Both the position numbers and the translations under genes were made by a program. The notes below the pieces were generated by a model that was not told the origin of the DNA, made no database searches, and worked only from the letters and a program-made list of their open reading frames with translations. A stretch of DNA of 64,000 bases from GCA-2718815 sp963578105. Lineage in GTDB: Bacteria; Planctomycetota; Planctomycetia; Pirellulales; Pirellulaceae. Below are positions 1 through 8,379 of this stretch, in pieces. The stretch covers positions 1 to 64,000 of the forward strand of contig CAUZBP010000003.1 in NCBI GenBank assembly GCA_963578105.1, written 5' to 3'. The first letter of the stretch is position 1. Each line of letters starts with the position of its first letter.

Positions 1-46
1 AGTATCATTTCTTTCGCGTTTTCTTCAGCAAAGGCAGCTCATCAAT

Positions 47-831
47 TCAGGCCGAGAAGGGCCACATCCGGCCCGCGGTCATCCCACCATCGACGTAGAT
101 CACCTGCCCGGTCAAGTAAGCCGATGCGGGTGAGGCCAGGAACAAGGCTGTGCCAGCCATGTCTTCAGGTTTCCCAATACGCCGCTGCGGTGTGTTGGCC
201 GCCCGCCAGTCTTCCATTGTTTTATCTTGCCAAACTTTTTTTGTAAGGTCGGTTTCGACAAATCCTGGACCGATGGCATTAACGCGAACTCCTGCCTGGC
301 CCCATTCCATGGCTAGCGCCCGGGTCATTTGGTCCATGCCAATCTTGCTGAGCGCATAGGGCAACAGATGACTAACCGTGCGGTGGCTGTTCAGCGAACT
401 GATGTTGATCTGACTGCCTGAACCGCGCAGTAACATGTGGCGTCCGACCTGCTGCGATACCACAAAGGCACCTTTTAGATTCACTCCCATGATACGGTCA
501 TACTCATCTTCCGTGTAATCAATTGACGGCTTGCGTTGGTTGATTCCGGCGACGTTCACAAGGGTATCGATCTGACCGTATTGGCCAACTATTTCTTCGA
601 CCACTTCTTCAATCCGATTGCCATCGAGCACATCGCACACAAGGGCCTGGACCGTGGACTCCCCCTGGGAGATTTCCCGGGCGGTTTGGTTCAGCGTATC
701 TTGCTGACGCCCTGTAATGACCACGCGGGCCCCGCGCTGGGCAAAACCTGCCGCAATCGCCCGGCCGATACCACGACTTCCCCCGAGACCAGGACCACAT
801 GATCTTTTACTGAAGACAACGGGTCACTCAT
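47..831 (-). CDS. SDR-family oxidoreductase, interrupted by a one-base frameshift
   Basis: Short-chain dehydrogenase/reductase, a cytoplasmic NAD(P)-dependent alcohol/sugar oxidoreductase. The main frame (from 724 down to 47) shows NVAGIN, a catalytic Ser region (INISSLN), Y-x-x-x-K (YALSK) and the C-terminal YVDGG, but it lacks the nucleotide-binding N-terminus. That N-terminus lies in another frame, starting at the ATG at 829-831 behind an AGGAG (MSDPLSSVKDHVVLVSG). Adding one C to the C-run at 780-784 rejoins the frames and restores GGSRGIG followed by ARVVITGR. The full product would be about 261 residues, normal for the family. The break is either a real pseudogenising slip or a homopolymer sequencing error; everything else is intact, so I favour an error or a very recent mutation. 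Confidence 0.8.
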
Positions 832-1071
832 GCAATTTCTTCTCCTTTTTTCTCTCAAGTCACACCGGGTAAGTCGAAGCCAGCCCTGACTCTCCCCCTG
901 CAGAAGAACACATTCGATAGGAAGTTGTGCTGACACTTTGCCCTGACTCTTAAGAGCGTACCACGCCAGGGAGGGTTTGTGCAGCCACGGTGCAGGTCAA
1001 ACGCAGGTGGGCAAGCGAAATCGATTTCCCTGCGAACACCGCAGAAAGTTACCACCCAGGTTATCGACAGT

Positions 1072-1100
1072 TTGTAGCACGGCTCGAGTTCATCTATGCT
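1072..1100 (+). promoter_or_regulatory. possible sigma70-like promoter upstream of SMP-30 gene
   Basis: TTGTAG at 1072-1077 and TATGCT at 1095-1100 are separated by 17 bp, about 150 bp before the SMP-30 start, in the divergent gap between it and the SDR gene. Each box matches the consensus at four of six positions. Such a match is expected by chance often enough that this is only a candidate. Confidence 0.2.
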
Positions 1101-1247
1101 ACGCTGTTTCAGCAGGGTTCCCGAGCAAGCAAGGTCCCCGGACAAGAAGGACCGCGCCAGCGGTCAACCCACTCAACGGACCTGCTGGCAATCGCCTGGA
1201 ACCTTTCAACAGATTCAGCAAAGTTCATTTATTTCATGGAGTGGCCG

Positions 1248-2207
1248 ATGCCATCGTACGACTGTAGCGTCTTATATCGTCACGAGAATGAAGAGTTAGC
1301 TCACCTGCCCGAGGGCCCGGTCGTTTGTGGGAAGAATCGGTTCAGCTGGGTTGCGATCCAACACGGCTTGGCTTCGACCGTTGGTTCACTGAACATTTTT
1401 GACCTTTCGAGCAACCAGAACCACACCTATCCGCTGGACGGGCGACCAGGATTTGCTTTCCCGTGCGCCGAAGACGACACCTTTGTAGTTGGGCTGGAGC
1501 ACCGCGTCGGGGTGTTCAACACCCAATCTGGCCGGTGGACTGAACTCTGTAATTCAATCGATGCGGGTGTCGAGTGCACCATCATCAACGACGGCATTGC
1601 GTTTTCTCGTGGCCTGATATTCGGGTCCAAAACGCTCGATCGCAACCAGAAAAAAGCCGGCTTGTGTTTTTTACGGGTGAGCGATTTGCAGCTTTTTCAG
1701 CTCCGGTCCGACCAATTGTGCTCGAACGGCAAAGTCATTCTGGAGGAGGGTGAGCAGGTTCGCTTTCTCGATATCGACACTCCTACCAAAAAAGTGGTCG
1801 AATACACCCTGGAGATTTCCTCGGGGACCTTGAGTGGGCCTCGGACAGTGTTGAACCTCGAACGTTTTGACGATTTTCCCGACGGAATGATTGCCACGCC
1901 CGACGGGCAAAGTGTGATTATCGCGTTCTATAACCCTCACGATGCACCCCATGGTGAAGTACGACAATTTTGCCTGGCCGACGGGTCGCAAGAGGCCGTT
2001 TGGAAAACCCCCTTATCCCCTCGAGCGACTTGCCCGCTGTTGATCGAAAACGGCGGAGAAGTGAAATTGATTGTGACGACCGCCGTAGAAGACATGCCTG
2101 TTGAAGGGCAGGCCCAATCCCCAAACGCTGGTTGCCTCTTTATGGGTGACACACCGTTTGACAGCGTACCTGAGCAATCGCGTATTCGAATTGGAACAGC
2201 TATTTAG
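1248..2207 (+). CDS. SMP-30/gluconolactonase/LRE family protein
   Basis: Probable sugar-lactone hydrolase with a six-bladed beta-propeller fold and a divalent metal site. The family pattern is visible from end to end: an N-terminal PEGP carrying the metal-ligand Glu, a first blade ending GSLNIFDL, the NDG motif (IINDGIAFSRG), PDGM (FPDGMIATPDG) carrying the catalytic Asp, and the C-terminal AGCLFMGD segment typical of the family. Length of about 319 residues is normal. The start at 1248 is chosen for a GGAG six bases upstream and because the family N-terminus begins there; the open frame runs back to 990 but that part has no family similarity. It is followed 30 bp later by a small ORF and a truncated hydroxyacyl-CoA dehydrogenase, probably one former operon. 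The lactone substrate cannot be told from sequence. Confidence 0.85.
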   Translation: MPSYDCSVLYRHENEELAHLPEGPVVCGKNRFSWVAIQHGLASTVGSLNIFDLSSNQNHTYPLDGRPGFAFPCAEDDTFVVGLEHRVGVFNTQSGRWTELCNSIDAGVECTIINDGIAFSRGLIFGSKTLDRNQKKAGLCFLRVSDLQLFQLRSDQLCSNGKVILEEGEQVRFLDIDTPTKKVVEYTLEISSGTLSGPRTVLNLERFDDFPDGMIATPDGQSVIIAFYNPHDAPHGEVRQFCLADGSQEAVWKTPLSPRATCPLLIENGGEVKLIVTTAVEDMPVEGQAQSPNAGCLFMGDTPFDSVPEQSRIRIGTAI

Positions 2208-2237
2208 CACAATTAATTGCATGAAACCCGGAGTGTG

Positions 2238-2369
2238 ATGTCGGATGATATCCGCAGGGCATATCTGCAGGTTTGTCAGCAGGCAGCCGATGCCATTTTA
2301 CAGGGTCATTTTCTTCCCGGAGGTGATACCTTGACTTTTGACTCAGACCTGGAAAAGCTCAAACCATGA
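2238..2369 (+). CDS. small 43-residue protein, translationally coupled to the next gene
   Basis: A 43-codon ORF beginning MSDDIRRAYLQVCQQAADAI and ending DLEKLKP. It has a good ribosome-binding site (GGAG just upstream of the ATG) and its TGA overlaps the ATG of the following dehydrogenase fragment in an ATGA arrangement, the usual sign of translational coupling. It begins 30 bp after the SMP-30 stop codon. No family recognised; predicted helical N-terminal half, no membrane segment, no signal peptide. It could be the small first gene of a now broken acyl-CoA/hydroxy-acid operon. Confidence 0.45.
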   Translation: MSDDIRRAYLQVCQQAADAILQGHFLPGGDTLTFDSDLEKLKP

Positions 2370-2467
2370 ATGTAGATGCGATAAATACCGTGGCAGTCAT
2401 TGGACTTGGAACCATGGGTCATGGCATTGCGCAAAACTTCGCCGTTGCTGGTTATGAGGTTTGCTAG
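2366..2467 (+). pseudogene. 5' fragment of a 3-hydroxyacyl-CoA dehydrogenase gene
   Basis: The translation MNVDAINTVAVIGLGTMGHG followed by IAQNFAVAGYEVC is the start of a 3-hydroxyacyl-CoA dehydrogenase NAD-binding domain: beta1, the GxGxMGxGIA dinucleotide loop, and helix A. The family runs to about 280-320 residues, but here a stop follows at codon 34, exactly where the repeat element at 2466 begins (the TAG uses the first bases of the repeat). The other 90% of the gene is absent downstream. The fragment is therefore the left flank of an insertion or rearrangement. ATGA overlap with the preceding small ORF suggests it was a normal operon member before disruption. Confidence 0.75.
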
Positions 2468-2652
2468 AGAAGGCAGACACCCTAACTGAGAGAGAAGGCA
2501 GACACCCTAACTTTCGGGGCGCCCTAACTTTCGAATGGGCATGCGTCGTTCGGCACCCTGTCCTCTCGTCCTAAGCGCTTTAACAAAAGCAACTTGCGGC
2601 GATAATGTGCACCACGGTTTACGCCGCGAAAGTTAGGGTGTCTGCCTTCTCT
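2466..2652. repeat. MITE-like element with 26-bp inverted repeats
   Basis: A 22-base unit (AGAGAAGGCAGACACCCTAA + CT) occurs twice in direct orientation, at 2466-2487 and 2491-2512. The second copy extends to a 26-base unit at 2491-2516 whose perfect reverse complement lies at 2627-2652. A partial third copy (CCCTAACTTTCG) is at 2522-2533. The roughly 110-bp interior has no coding frame. Perfect inverted ends around a short non-coding core, and truncation of a gene at its left edge, fit a non-autonomous transposable element or a REP/RAYT-type palindrome. No transposase lies in the window. The 226 bp from 2653 to 2878 on its right side hold no recognisable gene. Confidence 0.7.
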
Positions 2653-2878
2653 GCTCACCCCTTCGAATTTCCTATCATTTATCGTGACCCATAGCGCACG
2701 GTCAGTTCCAGTGATGTCACGGTCGACCGTGTCCGTCCGATGCAGCGGTCCCTTAACCCTAGATCCTCTCATTAAGGCTGGTACATAGTTTGGGGGAAGG
2801 CCACTATGGTAAGAATTCTGTTTGTTTCCATATATCAGTCTCGAGACACCACCCGCTCCCGTTTCGAAGGTTTCGCAC

Positions 2879-3076
2879 GTGCTCACGGCCGATACCGAAT
2901 ACTACACCACCGGACCGCAACAAGGCCGACCTGCTGATGGTAAATTCCTGGCAGGCACGAAAGTAAGCATTGTTGAAGATGCGAGAAGTTACCTGCTGGT
3001 ACAGCCTGCGAGCGGCTTGGCAGCCTATATCATCGCTGATGTCGTCGAACCACTGACATTACAAGGCACCAGGTAA
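2879..3076 (+). pseudogene. 3' fragment of an SH3-like-domain protein gene
   Basis: The frame ending at 3076 reads ADTEYYTTGPQQGRPADG, then AGTKVSIVED, SYLLVQ and AYIIADVVEPL. It resembles the C-terminal SH3-like segment of small exported planctomycete proteins (recalled pattern, not searched). The frame is open back to an ATG at 2822, but the first roughly 19 codons bear no resemblance and no export signal precedes it, so the 5' part seems lost. Together with the dehydrogenase fragment, it brackets the repeat region with two different truncated genes, which points to a deletion or rearrangement rather than a clean insertion. Confidence 0.45.
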
Positions 3077-3114
3077 ATTCGGCACCAATATGCCCGGGGT
3101 TCCTGCCAAGCGGT

Positions 3115-3918
3115 TCAGGCACCTGCCACACGGAAACTCTCTACATCCTTGCGCCGAATCGAATCCAGAATACCGTCCCACAGTTGCAACCGAGCGTGCA
3201 GAACCTGGCCGGCCGCTGCGCGAGCTTCTGCCACCCGCTCAGAATGACCGTCACACAAACGGCTCACTAGGTTCTCTGCCCAAACGGAATGTTCACCAGC
3301 GTCCAATTCGATGTGCCTTTTTAAATAATAAATGAACTTGCCACAAGGTACGCCTGCCTCATGCAACTTTTCGAGCATCGGCTGGAACATCTCCGGTATC
3401 AGTTCTTCTCGACCATAAAACAGGGCGGCCGCCAGAACGTGGTGCTTGCCCAGTTCGATCATCTCGAAAGTCTGCGACACAAAACGACGGGCCACCTCGG
3501 GGACTTCGGATCGCTCCAGGCTTTGCTCCAGAGTCATCCCCCTGGAGAGTTGGCCAACGAACGAACGAATCCAGTGTGGGTCGGCGCCTATTTCCAGCAT
3601 CGCTTCCAGATAAAGTTGATAGTGGCTGGAAAACGAACCGTCTGCTCCCTGATCCGTTTCTTCGCCCAACACAATTTCGTTAATCAAGCGGGCAGCTTGA
3701 ACGTCTCCCGGTGGCAGCCAGGGAACACCCACTCCTGCAAGCTGCTGTTGCAAACATTTGACCAGAGACATGAAATCCCACACGGCAAAAACGTGGTGTT
3801 CCATGAAACACTGAAGATTTCGTGTTTCACCCAACACAGAATAGATGTCGTGGTTGACGATTTTCGTCCGCAATTCATCGAGAGCAACATCTTCTAGAAA
3901 ACTCGCAGTCTGCTTCAT
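3115..3918 (-). CDS. DUF3050 family protein (haem-oxygenase-like fold)
   Basis: A 267-residue soluble protein. The segment CFMEHHVFAVWDFMSLVKCL near residue 40 is the hallmark of the DUF3050 family, which adopts the all-helical haem-oxygenase-like/TenA-type fold. His residues in MEHHVF and later in YLKRHIELD and the Glu/Asp cluster after it are candidate metal ligands, as in related non-haem di-iron oxidases. Biochemical function of the family is not established to my knowledge. Start at 3918 has an AAGGAAAG ribosome-binding site. Single gene, facing the SH3-like remnant. Confidence 0.8.
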   Translation of the reverse strand: MKQTASFLEDVALDELRTKIVNHDIYSVLGETRNLQCFMEHHVFAVWDFMSLVKCLQQQLAGVGVPWLPPGDVQAARLINEIVLGEETDQGADGSFSSHYQLYLEAMLEIGADPHWIRSFVGQLSRGMTLEQSLERSEVPEVARRFVSQTFEMIELGKHHVLAAALFYGREELIPEMFQPMLEKLHEAGVPCGKFIYYLKRHIELDAGEHSVWAENLVSRLCDGHSERVAEARAAAGQVLHARLQLWDGILDSIRRKDVESFRVAGA

Positions 3919-4086
3919 CTTTCCTTCAATCTCCTAATCTTTACCGCAACGCCCCACTCACTCAGCAGCGATTCACAACTCCCGCTGGAATCACTAGAGG
4001 TTCAGTGTGTGCCGACAAGCACACGGTCCCGAATTTTTCCAAGTCTAACCGATCAGCCACGTATTGCCGATTGGCACGCCAAACGT

Positions 4087-4875
4087 TCAGCCGCTTAAGT
4101 TGAGGTTCCGTCGGGCGAGTAGCTTCTTCTGATACCTCGCCTGGACGATATCGATGAGCACCAGAATCACAATCACGAAGTAAAAAGTGCTCTTTGCCAT
4201 CGGTTCCACCATGTGTCCCAGCATACGCAGATGGGCCAAATGAGCCCCCTCGGAAAGCAGCATGATGCCCACGATCAACAAGATGAACAGTCCCAGCACC
4301 TCCATCATACGGTTTTTCTTCAAAAACTCCGCCACGTGATCCGCTAGCCAAATCATCAACCCGCCACTGACCACAATGGCAACCGCCATCAGTACAAAAA
4401 TATCCGTCAGTGCCAGGGCACTGAGAATGGAATCGAATGAAAAAATCAAGTTCATGGTAACGATCCAGAAGAGCGCGCCGCCAAAACTCTTTTTTCCCTG
4501 GTCTCCGTGACCTTCCAATTCTTCCACTCCCAACAAATGCACGATTTCCTTCAGCGCGGTGTAAATGATGAATACTCCGCCTGCCAACACAATCAGAGAA
4601 TGTGCATTGAACGCGCCTTCCATCCAGCCTTTCCAGTCGATGGTGCAAAAAGGGTCCTGGAGGTATTTCAGCGACGTCATCAGAACAAACAGTAGGACAA
4701 GTCGCAGTGCGATCGCAATCGCGATTCCCAGCCGCCGGACGATCGCTTGCTTACCCGCTTCCACCCGCTTCGATTCAATCGAAATGTAGAGCAAGTTGTC
4801 AAACCCCAGGACCGCCTGCAACAAAATCAGCATGACAAGCGTCATTAGGTTGCCAATTGTCAGGAATTCACCCAT
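4087..4875 (-). CDS. TerC family integral membrane protein
   Basis: About 262 residues with seven predicted membrane helices. The two conserved acidic membrane motifs of the TerC/Alx/YceF superfamily are present: VLGFDNLLYIS near the N-terminus and LIFSFDSILSA near the middle, suggested in the family to bind or conduct metal ions (Mn2+ export, tellurite-resistance relatives). Two adjacent ATGs occur at 4878 and 4875; the second sits about 6 bases after an AGGGAGG site and gives the usual MGEFLTIGNL start. The last helix is followed by a short basic tail (RYQKKLLARRN). No partner gene is adjacent. Confidence 0.88.
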   Translation of the reverse strand: MGEFLTIGNLMTLVMLILLQAVLGFDNLLYISIESKRVEAGKQAIVRRLGIAIAIALRLVLLFVLMTSLKYLQDPFCTIDWKGWMEGAFNAHSLIVLAGGVFIIYTALKEIVHLLGVEELEGHGDQGKKSFGGALFWIVTMNLIFSFDSILSALALTDIFVLMAVAIVVSGGLMIWLADHVAEFLKKNRMMEVLGLFILLIVGIMLLSEGAHLAHLRMLGHMVEPMAKSTFYFVIVILVLIDIVQARYQKKLLARRNLNLSG

Positions 4876-5125
4876 CATAGACCTCCCTATACAGACCATG
4901 CCTATCCGGTGTCGACCACACCAGCTTCGAATCTGCCGAGAGTTTCGAACACCAGGAAAAACTGGTCAAGAGGAAAGTTGCAACGTGTTTGCCGGAACCA
5001 GCGGGTGCAAGCGTTGCGAACCGTGAACCGAAAACGGCTGCCGGTAGAACGTCAAAACATGGTCTCGACAGGCTGAATCACAGTCCCAAACCTTGGTACC
5101 CACTACTTTTGAAAGGTGCAGTTAC

Positions 5126-5887
5126 ATGCCAAATGGAGTATTAAACGGGCGGGTCGCTTTGGTAACCGGGGCAGGGGTGGGTATTGGCCGGGCCATTGCA
5201 GAGTCTCTTTCTGAGGCGGGTGCCTGCGTTGCCGTCCATTGCCACCAAAGTGTTTCTGAAGCAAACACCGTTGTGGAGGGAATCCGCGACCAAGGCGGGA
5301 AGGCAATCATGCTCCAAGCTGATCTGGCCGATGCGGAACAGGCACCCACCATCGTGCAACAAACGGTCGCTGAATTCGGACGACTGGATATCCTGATTAA
5401 TAACGCCGGTTCTCCGATTGAGCGTTCCCGAATCGAAGACTGCCCGCTTTCGCTGTGGAACCAGTCGCTGACGACAAATCTTACGAGCGCTTTGCTGGTT
5501 ACTCAAACGGCAATCCCTCACTTACGATCCAGCGGGCAGGGAGCCATCGTCAACAACATCACCCTGTCAGTGCAGACCGGCGGGGCCAACGGTGCGGGAC
5601 CCTACGCCATCGCCAAAGGCGGCCTGCTCGTGATGACGCGGACCCTGGCCCGGGAGTTGGCCCCGGAAGTCCGCACAAATTCCATCATGCCCGGCGTGAT
5701 TGAAACGCGGCACCACGAAGTCTATTCCACTCCCCAGCGGATGCAGGAATACCGGGACGAAACACCCCTGGGACGTAACGGAACTGCGGAAGAAGTTGCG
5801 GCGACGGTTCTGTTTCTGGTAAGTGATGCGGGACGTTTTATCAACGGGGCGTTACTGGACATCAATGGCGGAAGATTTCTCCGCTAG
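5126..5887 (+). CDS. SDR-family oxidoreductase
   Basis: Classical short-chain dehydrogenase/reductase of about 253 residues. Visible: TGAGVGIG cofactor loop, LINNAG, YAIAK catalytic Tyr/Lys, PGVIETR and a final ALLDINGGRFLR matching the classical C-terminal DGG. The catalytic Ser position is somewhat displaced (Ser 12 residues before the Tyr, in LSVQTGG), so the active-site loop may be one residue shorter than usual. The start is set at the ATG at 5126 (AAAGGTG upstream) instead of 5093, because MPNGVLNGRVALVTGAG is the normal N-terminus. Substrate unknown; probably a 3-oxoacyl/sugar alcohol type enzyme. The 155 bp after it hold nothing recognisable. Confidence 0.88.
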   Translation: MPNGVLNGRVALVTGAGVGIGRAIAESLSEAGACVAVHCHQSVSEANTVVEGIRDQGGKAIMLQADLADAEQAPTIVQQTVAEFGRLDILINNAGSPIERSRIEDCPLSLWNQSLTTNLTSALLVTQTAIPHLRSSGQGAIVNNITLSVQTGGANGAGPYAIAKGGLLVMTRTLARELAPEVRTNSIMPGVIETRHHEVYSTPQRMQEYRDETPLGRNGTAEEVAATVLFLVSDAGRFINGALLDINGGRFLR

Positions 5888-6042
5888 GCTCTCAAGCTGA
5901 TGTCAGGTACAGGTCGGAGAATCCTGGGCGCCCATTTGGTAAAAACTTTCAGGCACGTTGCACACCATTTGCAATACTGACGCTGATCCCCAACAGGGTG
6001 ACCTCGCTGGCATGACGGGCCAAACACCTGGCGCAGAAAAAT

Positions 6043-7836
6043 TCACGAATCGCTGGCCCATTCCGGAAGTGGTGCCTCAAACGTCATCTCATCTCCCGTA
6101 AAAGGGTGCTGCAAGGTGATGCGAAAAGCGTGCAAGCACATCGGCGCAGAAGTCACTTCTAACGTCTGATGTCCACCCAACACCCCACCTGGCAAATAAA
6201 GTGGATCGCCCTCAACGGGAAGGCCCAGGTGCCACAGGTGAATGCGGATTTGATTGGTCCGTCCTGTCCGAGGCCTGACGCGGACCAGCGAACCCTCCGA
6301 ACTCACCCGTCGAATGAGTTCAAATTCCGTATGGGCTGCAACTCCCGCCGGGTCCACTGACCGGGCTCCGGCAGCCTGCGGCCTCGTTCCAATCGATGCC
6401 CTGCAGTCAAAATGATCTGTGACGGGCATGCCGATCACTCGGGCGACATACTCTTTACACACTTCACCCCGCTGGAACTGGGGCTGCAATTGAGACGCAA
6501 CTCGCCGCGTTTTAGAAAACATCACGACTCCCGTGGTGTTGGCATCCAGACGATGCGCGTGACGCGGCCGGAGAGGGGAAAAGGCCTGCCGCATGAAATG
6601 TTTCAGCGTATTGCGATTGAAGCGACCGCTGGGATGCATAGGCAGTGGTGCTGGCTTGTTGATTACAATCAATGCCTCATCTTCGAAGAGCACCGTAACC
6701 TTTACGTTCACATCCCGTTCCACCGTGTGGGGAAGAACTCGCTCATAACGTTCCCCCGGAACCACCAGTTGTTCGGCCGCTGCTGGTTTCTGATTCTGCT
6801 GCAACAGGCCGGCTTCAAAAACGCTCAGCCACTCCTCTCGTCCCACATGAGGGTGCAGGTGGACGAGACAATCAATAAGTTTCATCTTCGCGCATTGTCG
6901 GGGCACAAAAACCGGAAGTCGATTTTCGTAGGGAATGCTGCCAGGCAGAGGATGTGTGGCTTTCCAAAGGGCCGCATGCCGTAATGCGATTTGCTTTCGC
7001 TGCTGCTCTTCGACCGTTTCATAACAGTGGGGACAGGACTGTCCTACCTGGTAAAATGGCGACTGCTGATCTTCCGCAGACAGAGGCGCCTGGCAGTTAA
7101 AACACTGCGTCGTTTTACTTTCCTGCAACTGCGACTTCAGCGCGACGCGCTGATCAAAGACAAAGCAATCGCCTTCATAGTGCACACCGCCACAGGATTC
7201 CAGATACTGGAGTATCCCTCCCTCCAGTTGAAACACCTGAGGATATCCCAGCTGTTCCATATACGGTCCGGCTTTCTCACACCGAATTCCACCCGTGCAA
7301 AACATCACCACTGGCTGCTGCTTTAAATCCCCAGGAAGACGCTGAACGGCTGCAGGAAAGTCATGGAAATGATCAATTCCAATAGGAACCGCACCGCGAA
7401 AGGTTCCCATCTGGACCTCGAAATCATTACGCACATCAAGCAAGGTAAAATCACGACCTTCATCCAGCCAGCGTTTCAGTTCCTGTGGTGAGATCTTACA
7501 AGAACTGTTTTTTGCGGGGCCAACTCCCGGAACCCCAAAGGGAATGATTTTTCTCTTGATTTTGACAAGCATGCGATTGAAGGGCTGGTATTTGCTCGTA
7601 CTTTCCTTGATTGCAATCCCGGAAAACCGTGGATCGTTTCGCAGATAAGCAATGAACTGATCCACGCTGTTTCGCGTCCCCGCCAGGAACAGATTGATCC
7701 CCTCAGTGGCAATCAGCACGGTGCCTTGAAGTGACAACTGGCTGCACAGATCACGCAGTTCGGTCCGCAAGTCTGGCAACTCGTCCAGATCAACAAACCG
7801 GTAAGCAGCGATGTTAATGATCGGTTCGTCTGACAT
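6043..7836 (-). CDS. fusion of tRNA-uridine hydroxylase (TrhO-type rhodanese) and RluA-type pseudouridine synthase
   Basis: A 597-residue two-enzyme protein. Residues 1-240 follow the TrhO/UPF0176 pattern: N-terminal acylphosphatase-like part (IATEGINLFLAG), then a rhodanese domain with active loop CTGGIRCEK (Cys180). A small zinc-ribbon-like piece follows (CFNC at 245-248, CPHC at 268-271). Residues about 310-370 look like an S4 RNA-binding domain, and 380-597 form an RluA-family synthase with HRLDANTTGV (catalytic Asp431) and RTGRTNQIRIHL. TrhO hydroxylates tRNA wobble uridine; RluA enzymes isomerise uridine in rRNA/tRNA. Both act on RNA uridines, which makes the fusion sensible. No stop or frameshift separates the halves. 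The frame extends to 7980 but family similarity begins at MSDEPIINIAAYRF. Confidence 0.88.
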   Translation of the reverse strand: MSDEPIINIAAYRFVDLDELPDLRTELRDLCSQLSLQGTVLIATEGINLFLAGTRNSVDQFIAYLRNDPRFSGIAIKESTSKYQPFNRMLVKIKRKIIPFGVPGVGPAKNSSCKISPQELKRWLDEGRDFTLLDVRNDFEVQMGTFRGAVPIGIDHFHDFPAAVQRLPGDLKQQPVVMFCTGGIRCEKAGPYMEQLGYPQVFQLEGGILQYLESCGGVHYEGDCFVFDQRVALKSQLQESKTTQCFNCQAPLSAEDQQSPFYQVGQSCPHCYETVEEQQRKQIALRHAALWKATHPLPGSIPYENRLPVFVPRQCAKMKLIDCLVHLHPHVGREEWLSVFEAGLLQQNQKPAAAEQLVVPGERYERVLPHTVERDVNVKVTVLFEDEALIVINKPAPLPMHPSGRFNRNTLKHFMRQAFSPLRPRHAHRLDANTTGVVMFSKTRRVASQLQPQFQRGEVCKEYVARVIGMPVTDHFDCRASIGTRPQAAGARSVDPAGVAAHTEFELIRRVSSEGSLVRVRPRTGRTNQIRIHLWHLGLPVEGDPLYLPGGVLGGHQTLEVTSAPMCLHAFRITLQHPFTGDEMTFEAPLPEWASDS

Positions 7837-8379
7837 GTCTTCCATGGAACGCTTTTTCACTCGGTTCACCCACATGTGGCAGGTGTTTCCTGCGATGCTC
7901 AGGAGGTTTACCGCAAATCCCCAAATCCTGATGCCCGCCAGCCGGACGACCACCACTCTGCTCCGGCAGTCGATTGGCAAACGAATCCAACGGTCCGCTT
8001 GATTCCGTTGCCAACACTGTCAGTCGGTATACTTTTTCAACCGCGCTGCTCCTCCCGTTCTCGAAAAACGGATCCTTCATTCGCTTTTCAGTCAAGAACC
8101 ACCACTGATCATAGCAAAGAACCGCGTGCAGCGAAAAGCGTTACGCCAAGGAGTCAATCGGTATCCACGCCTTCGTACAAGCTTTCCGGCAGCACCTCCA
8201 CCACTTGCACATTATGTTGGAGGAAACCACACTGTCACTAAATTTACTGCACCGGGTCTCCCTGTCGGGAGACTTGCTCGCGGCAAGGACGGCCCTCCGG
8301 TGCGATTGACAGGTCAGAGGTCCAAGCTCCCCGATAACAGCAAGGCAACCTGAATTTCAGTCCAGCAAGAGGCACTTGA
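7837..8379. other. intergenic region, divergent promoters expected
   Basis: 543 bp between the divergent fusion gene and the isomerase gene. No convincing coding frame. A perfect 7-bp stem with 4-base loop (GTCTCCC-TGTC-GGGAGAC) lies at 8256-8273, about 105 bp before the isomerase start; it lacks a T-run and its role is unknown. Confidence 0.4.

Noticed and set aside
990..1247. N-terminal extension of the SMP-30 frame back to 990
   Set aside because: The extra 86 codons show no family similarity and have no ribosome-binding site, while the ATG at 1248 has a well-placed GGAG.
2524..2886. 120-codon - strand frame across the repeat element
   Set aside because: It reads through the inverted repeat, lacks a start signal and any domain pattern; best explained as chance.
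3962..4648. Long - strand frame inside the TerC gene
   Set aside because: Same strand but other frame than a clear membrane protein; composition rich in His/Arg/Gly as expected of a shadow frame.
8256..8273. Perfect 7-bp hairpin as a terminator
   Set aside because: No T-run on either strand and it lies upstream of a gene rather than after one.
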